From Geobacillus jurassicus NBRC 107829 (GTDB lineage: Bacteria; Bacillota; Bacilli; Bacillales; Anoxybacillaceae): a stretch of DNA of 37,723 nt. Position numbers and translations under genes: made by a program. The stretch lies in NCBI RefSeq assembly GCF_001544315.1, contig NZ_BCQG01000036.1, positions 1 through 37,723 of the forward strand. Reading direction: 5' to 3'. Shown piece by piece: positions 1 to 13,590 of the stretch (positions are counted from its first letter, which is position 1; each line of letters opens with the position of its first letter). The notes under the pieces were generated by a model. It ran no database searches. It was not told the origin of the DNA and was given only the letters and a program-made list of their open reading frames with translations.

Positions 1-17
1 CTAAAGGCGAAAAAATG

Positions 18-46
18 TTGACACCGTTTTTTTATTGTGGTAGCAT
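18..46 (+). promoter_or_regulatory. Candidate sigma-A promoter upstream of rpoB
   Basis: A perfect -35 TTGACA (18-23) is followed after 17 bases by TAGCAT (41-46), a 4/6 match to the -10 consensus. The -10 lies inside a perfect 7-base inverted repeat, TAGCATT / AATGCTA (41-47 and 52-58, loop ATAA), so the site could also be an operator or the first hairpin of the transcript. Transcription would start near 53 and run toward rpoB. A second TATAAT (92-97) has no recognisable -35. Confidence 0.55.
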
Positions 47-144
47 TATAAAATGCTAAATATGCACATTTCCCGCATAGAGGGGATGATGTATAATTTT
101 GGATGAAATGGAAACAATGATAAAATCAATAAGCAACGAACCAT

Positions 145-182
145 ATGGTTTTCTATTGGAATAGAAACCATTTTCTTTTTTT
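145..182 (+). terminator. Intrinsic terminator or attenuator in the rpoB leader
   Basis: The stem 145-156 pairs with 161-171 (11 pairs, one bulged T at 152, loop TGGA) and runs straight into a T-rich tract at 171-182 containing seven consecutive Ts. It lies about 90 bases downstream of the candidate start and 248 bases before rpoB. The 5' arm overlaps the palindrome AACCATATGGTT (139-150), whose 4-bp hairpin would compete with the terminator stem. It may end the upstream operon or attenuate rpoB transcription. Confidence 0.6.
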
Positions 183-429
183 CTCCGTTCAACGCCTGGT
201 TTCCTCGCGCCGGGAGCGTGTTAAATCCTCTAAATGAAACGGCGGTGCACGAAACGAAGCCGTTTCCGTCCGGATGGCGGGGGCCGGCCGCATGCATGCC
301 TAGCGCTTTGCCCCGGAATGACGGAGCGGCCAAGCCGCCTTGACGGCATTGATTGCCGAGCGGGGCGGGGGAAGGCGCTGTTCCGGTTCCGGTTTTCACT
401 AATGTCTACATTTGAGGGGTGAATCACTC
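183..429 (+). promoter_or_regulatory. GC-rich structured rpoB leader, no gene
   Basis: I see no coding region between the hairpin at 145-182 and rpoB. The stretch is much more GC-rich than the first 180 bases. It contains several small hairpins: GAAACGGC (236-243) with GCCGTTTC (259-266), GCGGC (326-330) with GCCGC (334-338), and CGGCA (344-348) with TGCCG (354-358). The rpoB ribosome-binding site AGGGGTGA (415-422) lies at its end. No second promoter is obvious. Confidence 0.4.
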
Positions 430-4002
<3,573 letters not shown>

Positions 4003-4014
4003 ACCGACAATGAC

Positions 4015-4047
4015 GGCCAGGCGGGGAGTGTTTCCCCGCCGTTGGCC
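4015..4047 (+). other. rpoB-rpoC intergenic hairpin without U-tract
   Basis: GGCGGGGA (4020-4027) pairs perfectly with TCCCCGCC (4033-4040) across a 5-base loop, and flanking GGCC boxes (4015-4018, 4044-4047) can extend the stem. No T-run follows, so it is not a standard terminator. It may be an mRNA processing, stability or pausing element between the two subunit genes. Confidence 0.5.
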
Positions 4048-4102
4048 GCTCCAGCGAACGGACGACAGCAAAACCGACGGATCAAAAAGGGAGGTATACC
4101 CC

Positions 4103-7100
4103 TTGCTAGATGTCAATAAGTTTGAGTACATGAAAATTGGGCTCGCTTCCCCGGAGAAAATTCGTTCTTGGTCGTATGGCGAGGTCAAAAAGCCGGAGAC
4201 AATCAACTATCGGACGTTAAAGCCGGAAAAAGACGGTTTGTTTTGCGAGCGCATTTTCGGTCCGACGAAAGACTGGGAGTGCCATTGCGGCAAATATAAA
4301 CGCGTTCGCTACAAAGGCGTCGTCTGTGACCGTTGCGGCGTCGAAGTGACGCGCTCGAAAGTCCGCCGCGAACGGATGGGCCATATTGAGCTCGCTGCCC
4401 CGGTTTCGCACATTTGGTATTTCAAAGGCATCCCGAGCCGGATGGGGCTTGTCCTTGACATGTCGCCGCGGGCGCTCGAAGAAGTCATTTATTTTGCTTC
4501 CTATGTCGTAACCGACCCGGGCGATACGCCGCTTGAGAAAAAACAGCTGCTGTCGGAAAAAGAATACCGCGCCTATCGCGAGAAATACGGCCAATCGTTC
4601 CAAGCATTGATGGGAGCGGAGGCGATCAAAAAGCTGCTCCAAGACATCGATTTGGATAAAGAAGTGGCCACGCTGAAAGAAGAGCTGAAAACGGCGCAAG
4701 GGCAACGGCGCGCCCGCATTATCAAGCGGCTTGAAGTGCTTGAAGCGTTCCGCAGCTCGGGGAACGACCCGGCTTGGATGGTGCTTGATGTGTTGCCGGT
4801 CATTCCGCCGGAGTTGCGCCCGATGGTTCAGCTTGACGGCGGGCGGTTTGCGACATCGGACTTGAACGATTTATACCGCCGCGTCATCAACCGCAACAAC
4901 CGGCTGAAACGGCTGCTTGACCTTGGCGCACCGAACATCATTGTTCAAAACGAAAAGCGGATGTTGCAAGAAGCAGTCGACGCCTTAATTGACAACGGCC
5001 GCCGCGGCCGTCCGGTGACGGGGCCGGGGAACCGTCCGTTAAAATCGCTTTCCCACATGCTGAAAGGGAAGCAAGGGCGCTTCCGGCAAAACTTGCTCGG
5101 CAAACGTGTCGACTATTCCGGCCGCTCCGTCATTGTCGTCGGCCCGAACTTGAAAATGTATCAATGCGGGCTGCCGAAAGAAATGGCGCTTGAGCTGTTC
5201 AAGCCGTTCGTTATGAAGGAGCTCGTGGAGCGGGGGTTGGCGCACAACATTAAAAGCGCGAAACGGAAAATCGAGCGCGTCCATCCGGAAGTATGGGATG
5301 TACTTGAAGATGTCATTAAAGAACATCCAGTGCTGTTAAACCGCGCCCCGACGCTGCATCGTCTCGGCATTCAGGCGTTTGAGCCGACGCTTGTGGAAGG
5401 GCGGGCGATTCGTCTCCATCCGCTCGTTTGCACGGCGTACAACGCGGACTTTGACGGCGACCAAATGGCGGTGCACGTGCCGCTGTCGGCTGAGGCGCAA
5501 GCCGAAGCGCGCTTGTTGATGCTCGCGGCGCAAAACATTTTGAACCCGAAAGACGGGAAGCCAGTCGTGACGCCGTCACAAGACATGGTGTTGGGCAACT
5601 ACTACTTGACGATGGAGCGCGAAGGAGCCATCGGCGAAGGCATGGTGTTCAAAGACACTGACGAGGCGCTGCTTGCCTACCATAATGGCTACGTCCATCT
5701 CCATTCGCGCATTGCTGTTCACGCCGGCTCGCTGAAAAACGAAACGTTTACCGAAGAGCAAAACAACAAACTGTTGCTTACGACCGTCGGGAAGCTCATT
5801 TTCAATGAAATTTTGCCCAATTCGTTCCCGTACATCAATGAGCCGACGACAGAAAACATCGAAGGGCGGACGCCGGACAAGTACTTCCTTGACAAAGGGG
5901 TCAACGTGCGCGAAGAGATTCGCAAACGCGAGCTTGTTCCGCCGTTTAAGAAAAAAGTGCTCGGACAAATTATCGCCGAAGTGTTCAAGCGGTTCAAAAT
6001 CACCGAAACGTCGAAGATGCTCGACCGCATGAAAGACCTCGGCTTCCAATATTCGACGAAGGCCGGCATCACGATCGGCGTGGCCGATATCGTCGTTCTG
6101 CCGGAAAAACAAGAAATTTTGGATGAAGCGCAAGCGAAAGTCGATACGGTTTTGAGACAGTTCCGCCGCGGCTTGATCACCGACGAAGAACGGTACGAGC
6201 GCGTCATTTCCATCTGGAGCGCGGCGAAGGACAAAATTCAAGACCGGTTGATGAAATCGCTTGATAAGCGCAACCCGATCTTTATGATGAGCGATTCCGG
6301 AGCGCGCGGGAACGCGTCGAACTTTACACAGCTTGCCGGGATGCGCGGCTTGATGGCCAACCCGGCCGGCCGGATCATCGAGCTGCCGATCAAGTCGTCG
6401 TTCCGCGAAGGCTTGACGGTATTGGAGTACTTTATCTCGACGCACGGCGCGCGGAAAGGGTTGGCGGATACGGCGCTCAAAACGGCCGACTCGGGCTATC
6501 TCACGCGGCGTCTTGTCGACGTGGCGCAAGACGTCATTGTCCGAGAGGAAGATTGCGGCACCGACCGCGGCATTTTGGCACGGGCGCTAACAGACGGCAC
6601 GGAAGTCGTCGTCAAGCTCGAAGAACGGCTTGTCGGCCGCTATGCTCATAAAACGGTGCGCCATCCGGAAACGGGTGAAGTGATCGTCCGCAAAGATGAG
6701 ATGATCACCGAAGATATCGCCAATGAAATCATTAAAGCCGGCATTACGGAAGTATGGATTCGTTCCGTCTTTGCCTGCAACACGCGCCATGGCGTCTGCA
6801 AAAAATGTTACGGCCGCAACATGGCGACCGGCATGGACGTCGAAGTCGGCGAAGCGGTCGGCATTATCGCCGCTCAATCGATCGGCGAGCCGGGCACGCA
6901 GCTGACGATGCGCACGTTCCATACAGGCGGCGTCGCTGGCGACGATATCACCCAAGGTTTGCCGCGGGTGCAAGAGCTGTTTGAAGCGCGCAACCCGAAA
7001 GGGCAAGCGGTCATCTCCGAAATTGACGGCACGGTCATTTCGATTAACGAAACGCGCGACAACCAATACGAAATCGTCGTGCAAAGCGAGGTGGAAACGC

Positions 7101-7702
7101 GCACGTATGTAGCGCCGTACAACGCGCGGCTGAAAGTCGAAGAGGGGCAGCGCGTCGAGCGCGGCCAAGAGCTGACAGAAGGCTCGGTCGACCCGAAGCA
7201 GCTGTTGCGCGTGCGCGATATTACATCCGTTCAAGAGTACTTGCTCCGTGAAGTGCAAAAAGTGTACCGGATGCAAGGGGTGGAAATCAGCGATAAGCAC
7301 ATCGAGGTCATGGTGCGGCAAATGCTGCGTAAAGTGCGCGTTATCGATGCCGGCGATACCGATGTGCTGCCGGGCACGCTGTTGGACGTCCATCAGTTTA
7401 CGGATGTCAACGCTCAAGCGCTTCGCGAAGGGAAACGGCCGGCGACGGCCCGCCAAGTGCTGCTTGGCATTACGAAAGCGTCGCTTGAGACAGACTCGTT
7501 CTTGTCGGCCGCCTCGTTCCAAGAAACAACGCGCGTCTTGACCGACGCGGCGATCAAAGGAAAACGGGATGAGTTGCTCGGCTTAAAAGAAAACGTCATT
7601 ATCGGCAAGCTCGTCCCGGCCGGAACAGGCATGGCCCGCTACCGCAAAGTGAAGCCGGCCGTCAAAAAAGAAACGGCTGGCGACACAGTGCCGTCCAAAT
7701 AG
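4103..7702 (+). CDS. rpoC: DNA-directed RNA polymerase beta-prime subunit
   Basis: This is the largest core polymerase subunit, carrying the catalytic Mg2+ site (1199 aa, same length as B. subtilis). Zinc site 1 is C60, C62, C75 and C78. The absolutely conserved NADFDGD motif has its aspartates at 449, 451 and 453. The bridge-helix/trigger-loop region ([16 protein letters not shown] onward) follows, and a second cysteine cluster ([15 protein letters not shown]) lies near residue 890. The TTG start at 4103 ([10 protein letters not shown]) is preceded by GGGAGGT at 4090-4094 plus spacer. Reading could begin further upstream at 4010, but those 31 residues are not Bacillus-like and overlap the intergenic hairpin. 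Confidence 0.99.
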   Translation: MLDVNKFEYMKIGLASPEKIRSWSYGEVKKPETINYRTLKPEKDGLFCERIFGPTKDWECHCGKYKRVRYKGVVCDRCGVEVTRSKVRRERMGHIELAAPVSHIWYFKGIPSRMGLVLDMSPRALEEVIYFASYVVTDPGDTPLEKKQLLSEKEYRAYREKYGQSFQALMGAEAIKKLLQDIDLDKEVATLKEELKTAQGQRRARIIKRLEVLEAFRSSGNDPAWMVLDVLPVIPPELRPMVQLDGGRFATSDLNDLYRRVINRNNRLKRLLDLGAPNIIVQNEKRMLQEAVDALIDNGRRGRPVTGPGNRPLKSLSHMLKGKQGRFRQNLLGKRVDYSGRSVIVVGPNLKMYQCGLPKEMALELFKPFVMKELVERGLAHNIKSAKRKIERVHPEVWDVLEDVIKEHPVLLNRAPTLHRLGIQAFEPTLVEGRAIRLHPLVCTAYNADFDGDQMAVHVPLSAEAQAEARLLMLAAQNILNPKDGKPVVTPSQDMVLGNYYLTMEREGAIGEGMVFKDTDEALLAYHNGYVHLHSRIAVHAGSLKNETFTEEQNNKLLLTTVGKLIFNEILPNSFPYINEPTTENIEGRTPDKYFLDKGVNVREEIRKRELVPPFKKKVLGQIIAEVFKRFKITETSKMLDRMKDLGFQYSTKAGITIGVADIVVLPEKQEILDEAQAKVDTVLRQFRRGLITDEERYERVISIWSAAKDKIQDRLMKSLDKRNPIFMMSDSGARGNASNFTQLAGMRGLMANPAGRIIELPIKSSFREGLTVLEYFISTHGARKGLADTALKTADSGYLTRRLVDVAQDVIVREEDCGTDRGILARALTDGTEVVVKLEERLVGRYAHKTVRHPETGEVIVRKDEMITEDIANEIIKAGITEVWIRSVFACNTRHGVCKKCYGRNMATGMDVEVGEAVGIIAAQSIGEPGTQLTMRTFHTGGVAGDDITQGLPRVQELFEARNPKGQAVISEIDGTVISINETRDNQYEIVVQSEVETRTYVAPYNARLKVEEGQRVERGQELTEGSVDPKQLLRVRDITSVQEYLLREVQKVYRMQGVEISDKHIEVMVRQMLRKVRVIDAGDTDVLPGTLLDVHQFTDVNAQALREGKRPATARQVLLGITKASLETDSFLSAASFQETTRVLTDAAIKGKRDELLGLKENVIIGKLVPAGTGMARYRKVKPAVKKETAGDTVPSK

Positions 7703-7712
7703 AGCAAGCAGG

Positions 7713-7743
7713 ATGGCCGGCTAGGGTGTCCTTGGCCGGCCAT
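7713..7743 (+). other. Hairpin after rpoC, no U-tract
   Basis: ATGGCCGGC (7713-7721) pairs perfectly with GCCGGCCAT (7735-7743), and wobble pairs can tighten the loop. It lies 10 bases after the rpoC stop and just before a new promoter. The sequence downstream is A-rich rather than T-rich, so at best it would be a weak terminator on the plus strand. It may protect or process the rpoC 3' end. Confidence 0.5.
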
Positions 7744-7762
7744 TGCCAAATAAAAAATCCGG

Positions 7763-7794
7763 TTGACAATCGGCAAAGAAAATGGTAGTCTAAT
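7763..7794 (+). promoter_or_regulatory. Probable sigma-A promoter for ybxF-rpsL
   Basis: There is a perfect -35 TTGACA (7763-7768). The -10 is ambiguous: TAGTCT (7786-7791) has the ideal 17-base spacing but matches poorly, while TCTAAT (7789-7794) matches well at a long 20-base spacing. It gives the str-type genes an independent start downstream of rpoC. Confidence 0.5.
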
Positions 7795-7835
7795 AAAGGT
7801 GTTCCAACAACCTGGTACTTTGGAGGATATGTTAC

Positions 7836-8084
7836 ATGTCTTATGAAAAAGTATTACAGGCTGGGAAAATCGTGATTGGAACCAAACAAACGATAAGGGC
7901 TTTAAAGGAAGGGAGAGCAGCAGAAGTGATCGTAGCGGAGGATGCCGACTTGCCGATCATCGAGAAAGTGACTGCCGCCGCCAATGAGGCGAACGTGCCG
8001 GTCACAAAAGTCGATTCGATGAAAAAGCTTGGCAAGGCGTGCAAAATCCAAGTCGGCGCGGCCGCGGTGGCGATCCTTCGTTAA
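7836..8084 (+). CDS. ybxF: L7Ae-family K-turn RNA-binding ribosomal-type protein
   Basis: This small (82 aa) member of the L7Ae/L30e/S12e fold binds kink-turns in RNA. The order rpoC-ybxF-rpsL is the Bacillus one, and the B. subtilis homologue is YbxF (also called RplGB). The N-terminal GTKQTIRALKEGRAAEVIVAEDAD segment is the family's RNA-contacting signature, followed by the VP..KVDSMKKLGKACKI region. The ATG lies 9 bases after GGAGG (7822-7826). Its exact cellular RNA target is not clear from sequence. Ribosome association and K-turn binding are known for the family, not shown here. Confidence 0.93.
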   Translation: MSYEKVLQAGKIVIGTKQTIRALKEGRAAEVIVAEDADLPIIEKVTAAANEANVPVTKVDSMKKLGKACKIQVGAAAVAILR

Positions 8085-8165
8085 CGCTTTACCTTTTCTC
8101 TTTAAAACCTTTATTTGCATAAACGATGAACCACCTGGATATGTGGGCTTAAACGATACATGTGA

Positions 8166-8603
<438 letters not shown>

Positions 8604-8606
8604 TGA

Positions 8607-9113
<507 letters not shown>

Positions 9114-9128
9114 GGAGCGCCGCTTGAA

Positions 9129-9194
9129 GGAAATAGGTGAGAAGGCACTGCGGTTGCCTGTTCACCTATCTTCCTACATATATTGCGTTTTTTT
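9129..9194 (+). other. Two-tier hairpin after rpsG with a late T-run
   Basis: ATAGGTGA (9133-9140) pairs with TCACCTAT (9162-9169), and nested AGGCA (9143-9147) pairs with TGCCT (9155-9159). A run of seven Ts (9188-9194) occurs about 19 bases after the stem, too far for an efficient terminator. It could be a leaky terminator or an RNA protein-binding site adjusting fusA expression. Confidence 0.5.
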
Positions 9195-9234
9195 GGCTGT
9201 ACGCCGGACGCTTTCAAGGCAAAGGATCGCGCCA

Positions 9235-9262
9235 TAGATGGCGGCGCCATCTACTATTTTAT
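9235..9262 (+). other. Perfect 8-bp hairpin just before fusA
   Basis: TAGATGGC (9235-9242) pairs perfectly with GCCATCTA (9246-9253) across loop GGC. The AT-rich CTATTTTATTTT follows (from 9254), then the fusA ribosome-binding site. It is terminator-like but the T-run is interrupted. It could reduce read-through or mask the fusA leader. Confidence 0.5.
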
Positions 9263-9288
9263 TTTGAAGGAAGGAGAAAATAACCGCT

Positions 9289-11367
9289 ATGGCAAGAGAG
9301 TTCTCCTTAGAAAAGACTCGCAACATAGGAATTATGGCGCACATTGACGCCGGGAAAACGACGACGACCGAACGGATCTTGTTCTATACCGGCCGCGTTC
9401 ATAAAATCGGAGAAGTGCACGAAGGCGCAGCCACGATGGACTGGATGGAGCAAGAACAGGAACGCGGAATTACGATCACGTCGGCGGCGACAACGGCGCA
9501 ATGGAAAGGCCATCGCATCAACATCATCGACACGCCTGGGCACGTCGACTTTACGGTCGAGGTGGAACGTTCGCTGCGCGTATTGGACGGAGCCATCACG
9601 GTCTTGGATGCGCAATCGGGCGTTGAGCCGCAAACGGAAACCGTTTGGCGCCAAGCGACTACATATGGCGTCCCGCGGATTGTGTTTGTCAACAAAATGG
9701 ACAAAATCGGCGCCGATTTCTTGTATTCGGTGAAAACGCTCCATGACCGCCTGCAAGCGAACGCCCATCCGGTGCAGCTGCCGATCGGTGCTGAAGACCA
9801 ATTCTCCGGCATTATCGACCTGGTTGAAATGTGCGCGTACCATTACCATGATGAGCTTGGCAAAAACATTGAGCGCATTGACATTCCGGAAGAGTACCGC
9901 GAGATGGCGGAAGAATATCACGGCAAGCTCGTTGAGGCGGTCGCTGAGCTTGATGAAGAACTGATGATGAAATATTTGGAAGGGGAAGAAATCACGACGG
10001 AAGAGCTGAAAGCGGCGATCCGCAAAGCGACGATCAGCGTTGAATTCTTCCCGGTCTTCTGCGGCTCGGCATTCAAAAACAAAGGCGTTCAGTTGCTTCT
10101 TGACGGCGTTGTCGACTACTTGCCGTCCCCGGTTGACATCCCGGCCATTCGCGGCGTCGTTCCGGACACCGAGGAAGAAGTGACGCGCGAAGCCAGCGAC
10201 GATGCTCCATTTGCTGCTTTGGCGTTTAAAATCATGACCGACCCGTACGTCGGAAAATTGACGTTCATTCGCGTCTACTCCGGGACGCTTGATTCCGGTT
10301 CATACGTCATGAATACGACGAAAGGGAAGCGTGAACGGATCGGCCGCCTGCTGCAAATGCATGCGAACCACCGCCAAGAAATTTCGAAAGTCTATGCCGG
10401 TGATATTGCCGCAGCGGTAGGTTTAAAAGATACGACGACCGGCGATACTCTATGTGATGAGAAACATCCTGTCATTCTAGAGTCGATGCAATTCCCAGAG
10501 CCGGTCATTTCGGTGGCGATCGAACCGAAATCGAAAGCCGACCAAGACAAAATGAGCCAAGCGCTGCAAAAACTGCAAGAAGAAGACCCGACTTTCCGCG
10601 CTCATACCGACCCGGAAACGGGACAAACGATCATCTCTGGGATGGGCGAGTTGCATCTTGACATTATCGTTGACCGGATGCGCCGTGAATTCAAAGTCGA
10701 AGCGAACGTCGGGGCGCCGCAAGTCGCCTACCGCGAAACGTTCCGCAAATCGGCGCAAGTCGAAGGCAAATTCATTCGCCAGTCCGGCGGCCGCGGTCAA
10801 TACGGCCACGTTTGGATCGAATTCTCGCCGAACGAGCGCGGCAAAGGCTTCGAATTCGAGAACGCCATCGTCGGCGGGGTTGTCCCGAAAGAGTATGTGC
10901 CGGCCGTCCAAGCGGGATTGGAAGAAGCGATGCAAAACGGCGTCTTAGCCGGCTATCCGGTTGTCGACATTAAAGCGAAACTGTTCGACGGATCGTACCA
11001 CGATGTCGACTCGAGCGAAATGGCGTTCAAAATCGCTGCTTCCATGGCGTTGAAAAACGCCGCGACGAAGTGCGATCCGGTTCTTTTGGAACCGATCATG
11101 AAAGTTGAAGTCGTCATCCCTGAAGAGTACCTCGGCGACATCATGGGCGACATTACGTCCCGCCGCGGGCGCATCGAAGGGATGGAAGCGCGCGGCAACG
11201 CCCAAGTCGTTCGGGCCATGGTGCCGCTGGCCGAAATGTTCGGTTATGCAACATCGCTCCGTTCGAACACGCAAGGGCGCGGAACGTTCTCGATGGTGTT
11301 TGACCATTATGAAGAAGTGCCGAAAAACATCGCCGATGAAATTATCAAAAAAAATAAAGGCGAATAA
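9289..11367 (+). CDS. fusA: Elongation factor G
   Basis: EF-G is the GTPase that drives tRNA-mRNA translocation on the ribosome (692 aa, full length). The G domain has the P-loop AHIDAGKTT (17-25), switch-II DTPGH (81-85) and NKMD (135-138). Domains II-V follow, including [13 protein letters not shown] in domain IV and the C-terminal ferredoxin-like domain. The ATG at 9289 lies after AAGGAAGGAG. The 175-base gap before it holds two hairpins. The 130-base gap after it contains a new promoter for tuf, so EF-Tu is likely made in excess of EF-G. Confidence 0.99.
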   Translation: MAREFSLEKTRNIGIMAHIDAGKTTTTERILFYTGRVHKIGEVHEGAATMDWMEQEQERGITITSAATTAQWKGHRINIIDTPGHVDFTVEVERSLRVLDGAITVLDAQSGVEPQTETVWRQATTYGVPRIVFVNKMDKIGADFLYSVKTLHDRLQANAHPVQLPIGAEDQFSGIIDLVEMCAYHYHDELGKNIERIDIPEEYREMAEEYHGKLVEAVAELDEELMMKYLEGEEITTEELKAAIRKATISVEFFPVFCGSAFKNKGVQLLLDGVVDYLPSPVDIPAIRGVVPDTEEEVTREASDDAPFAALAFKIMTDPYVGKLTFIRVYSGTLDSGSYVMNTTKGKRERIGRLLQMHANHRQEISKVYAGDIAAAVGLKDTTTGDTLCDEKHPVILESMQFPEPVISVAIEPKSKADQDKMSQALQKLQEEDPTFRAHTDPETGQTIISGMGELHLDIIVDRMRREFKVEANVGAPQVAYRETFRKSAQVEGKFIRQSGGRGQYGHVWIEFSPNERGKGFEFENAIVGGVVPKEYVPAVQAGLEEAMQNGVLAGYPVVDIKAKLFDGSYHDVDSSEMAFKIAASMALKNAATKCDPVLLEPIMKVEVVIPEEYLGDIMGDITSRRGRIEGMEARGNAQVVRAMVPLAEMFGYATSLRSNTQGRGTFSMVFDHYEEVPKNIADEIIKKNKGE

Positions 11368-11396
11368 TTGATTTCTCTTGCTAGTTTCGCTATAAA
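11368..11396 (+). promoter_or_regulatory. Sigma-A promoter for tuf
   Basis: TTGATT (11368-11373, 4/6) and TATAAA (11391-11396, 5/6) are separated by exactly 17 bases, beginning at the base after the fusA stop codon. Transcription would start near 11403 and give a leader of about 95 bases. Confidence 0.65.
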
Positions 11397-11413
11397 TACT
11401 TATGTAAGTAAGA

Positions 11414-11436
11414 CTTGGGAACATTTTGTTCCCAAG
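11414..11436 (+). other. Hairpin in the tuf leader
   Basis: CTTGGGAAC (11414-11422) pairs perfectly with GTTCCCAAG (11428-11436) across a 5-base loop. It starts roughly 10 bases after the predicted tuf start, so it would sit near the 5' end of the monocistronic tuf mRNA. No adequate T-tract follows. A 5' stabilising stem is plausible for such an abundant message. Confidence 0.55.
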
Positions 11437-11497
11437 CATCCTAATACTTTACCTAACCATATCAATTCATATCTTACTTTTAAGGAGGATATCTCTC

Positions 11498-12685
11498 ATG
11501 GCTAAAGCGAAATTTGAGCGCACGAAACCGCACGTCAACATTGGCACGATCGGCCACGTTGACCACGGGAAAACGACGTTGACAGCTGCGATCACGACGG
11601 TTTTGGCCAAACAAGGCAAAGCTGAAGCAAAAGCGTACGACCAAATCGACGCTGCTCCGGAAGAACGTGAACGCGGGATTACGATTTCGACGGCGCACGT
11701 CGAGTATGAAACAGATGCTCGCCACTATGCGCACGTTGACTGCCCGGGCCACGCGGACTACGTCAAAAACATGATCACGGGCGCGGCGCAAATGGACGGC
11801 GCGATCCTTGTTGTATCGGCTGCTGACGGTCCGATGCCGCAAACGCGCGAACACATTCTTCTGTCCCGCCAAGTCGGTGTTCCGTACATCGTTGTATTCT
11901 TGAACAAATGCGACATGGTGGACGACGAAGAGTTGCTTGAACTCGTTGAAATGGAAGTTCGCGATCTTCTCTCTGAATACGACTTCCCGGGCGATGAAGT
12001 GCCGGTCATCAAAGGTTCGGCATTAAAAGCGCTCGAAGGCGACCCGCAATGGGAAGAAAAAATCATTGAATTGATGAATGCGGTTGACGAATACATCCCG
12101 ACGCCGCAACGTGAAGTGGACAAACCGTTCATGATGCCAATCGAGGATGTCTTCTCGATCACGGGCCGCGGTACGGTTGCGACGGGCCGTGTTGAACGCG
12201 GTACGTTGAAAGTCGGCGACCCGGTTGAAATCATCGGTCTGTCGGATGAGCCGAAAACGACGACCGTTACGGGCGTAGAAATGTTCCGCAAACTTCTCGA
12301 TCAAGCTGAAGCTGGCGACAACATCGGTGCGCTTCTCCGCGGCGTATCGCGCGACGAAGTTGAGCGCGGCCAAGTATTGGCGAAACCTGGCTCGATCACG
12401 CCGCACACGAAATTCAAAGCGCAAGTTTACGTTCTGACGAAAGAGGAAGGCGGACGCCATACTCCGTTCTTCTCGAACTATCGTCCGCAATTCTACTTCC
12501 GTACGACGGACGTAACGGGCATCATCACGCTTCCGGAAGGCGTCGAAATGGTTATGCCTGGCGACAACGTTGAAATGACGGTTGAACTGATCGCTCCGAT
12601 CGCGATCGAAGAAGGCACGAAATTCTCGATCCGCGAAGGCGGCCGTACGGTTGGCGCTGGCTCTGTATCGGAAATCATCGAGTAA
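11498..12685 (+). CDS. tuf: Elongation factor Tu
   Basis: EF-Tu is the GTPase that delivers aminoacyl-tRNA to the ribosomal A site (395 aa, normal). It shows the P-loop GHVDHGKT (19-26), DCPGH (81-85) and NKCD (136-139), with beta-barrel domains 2 and 3 behind. The start is the ATG at 11498, 9 bases after AAGGAGG (11482-11488). An upstream in-frame TTG at 11426 lies inside the leader hairpin and is not used. Codon choice is strongly restricted, as expected for a very highly expressed gene. It has its own promoter and a strong terminator. Confidence 0.99.
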   Translation: MAKAKFERTKPHVNIGTIGHVDHGKTTLTAAITTVLAKQGKAEAKAYDQIDAAPEERERGITISTAHVEYETDARHYAHVDCPGHADYVKNMITGAAQMDGAILVVSAADGPMPQTREHILLSRQVGVPYIVVFLNKCDMVDDEELLELVEMEVRDLLSEYDFPGDEVPVIKGSALKALEGDPQWEEKIIELMNAVDEYIPTPQREVDKPFMMPIEDVFSITGRGTVATGRVERGTLKVGDPVEIIGLSDEPKTTTVTGVEMFRKLLDQAEAGDNIGALLRGVSRDEVERGQVLAKPGSITPHTKFKAQVYVLTKEEGGRHTPFFSNYRPQFYFRTTDVTGIITLPEGVEMVMPGDNVEMTVELIAPIAIEEGTKFSIREGGRTVGAGSVSEIIE

Positions 12686-12692
12686 TCGCGGC

Positions 12693-12727
12693 AAAAAAGG
12701 GTGTCCAGCAATGGACATCCTTTTTTT
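12693..12727 (+). terminator. Strong intrinsic terminator of tuf
   Basis: A 9-bp stem (12699-12707 with 12712-12720, one G-T pair) has the stable tetraloop GCAA and is followed by seven Ts (12721-12727). Six As precede it, so it could also stop minus-strand transcription. Confidence 0.92.
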
Positions 12728-12877
12728 GATGCCGTCTTATGCGACCTAGAAGGCCGGCGATTGAACGGAAAAACGCTCCGACCGCGGAGTTTTCGCTAAT
12801 GGATCAACAGCTCTTCCGCACGTTCATGACAACCATTTTGAAGAAAACGCGGTTTTTCACCAACCTTCTAGATCCGA
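12728..12877. other. Gene-free spacer between two sister terminators
   Basis: I see no credible coding region, promoter or ribosome-binding site here. It is bracketed by an 8-base inverted repeat, CTAGAAGG (12746-12753) and CCTTCTAG (12865-12872), and contains a small hairpin CTCCG-ACCG-CGGAG (about 12776-12789). It could be the body of a small RNA, a decayed insertion or plain spacer. Nothing decides between these. Confidence 0.35.
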
Positions 12878-12903
12878 GATGCCCAGCAATGGGCATCTTT
12901 TTT
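12878..12903 (+). terminator. Second intrinsic terminator downstream of tuf
   Basis: AGATGCCCA (12878-12886) pairs perfectly with TGGGCATCT (12891-12899) across GCAA and is followed by Ts to 12903. It is a sequence relative of the tuf terminator with the same loop, and stem changes are compensated on both arms. It insulates the S10 promoters from read-through. Confidence 0.85.
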
Positions 12904-13040
12904 GTCGATGCATGATTGAATACATTTAATGAAGAAAATCAGTTTCCGGGCAGCGTAGATGAAGAATCAACGGGCAACGGCAGTGTGGCACGGGTGCCGC
13001 GGCCGCGATTTTTTCCAGCCTTCGCCACTTGGCGATCGTG

Positions 13041-13069
13041 TTGAAAACGAGGTGGCAGCTATGTATAAT
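13041..13069 (+). promoter_or_regulatory. S10 operon promoter, upstream
   Basis: TTGAAA (13041-13046, 5/6) and a perfect TATAAT (13064-13069) are separated by 17 bases. It lies about 190 bases upstream of rpsJ. Confidence 0.75.
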
Positions 13070-13099
13070 GAAAAAGTGTGGGAAAAGCGAAGAAATAAC

Positions 13100-13128
13100 T
13101 TGCAATCTCGCTTACATACCAGTATAAT
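13100..13128 (+). promoter_or_regulatory. S10 operon promoter, downstream
   Basis: TTGCAA (13100-13105, 4/6) and a perfect TATAAT (13123-13128) are separated by 17 bases, 59 bases downstream of the first promoter. Tandem strong promoters fit the roughly 15-kb unit they serve. Confidence 0.75.
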
Positions 13129-13156
13129 ATCAAATGTTGGTCTTTGACTGCGATGA

Positions 13157-13570
<414 letters not shown>

Positions 13571-13590
13571 TCGACTGGGAGGTGTGACAT

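Noticed and set aside
92-97. TATAAT as a second rpoB promoter
   Set aside because: No -35 within 16-19 bases and no extended TGn, so it is not listed as a promoter.
5576-6529. Long minus-strand open frame (about 317 codons) opposite rpoC
   Set aside because: It lies wholly inside rpoC, has no ribosome-binding site, and its composition (many Arg, His, Phe) is what reverse reading of GC-rich coding DNA gives.
6587-7522. Minus-strand open frame (about 311 codons) opposite rpoC
   Set aside because: Same reason: an antisense shadow with no recognisable motifs.
12959-13147. 62-codon plus-strand frame in the S10 upstream region
   Set aside because: It has no ribosome-binding site and both S10 promoters lie inside it, so it would not be on their transcripts in full.
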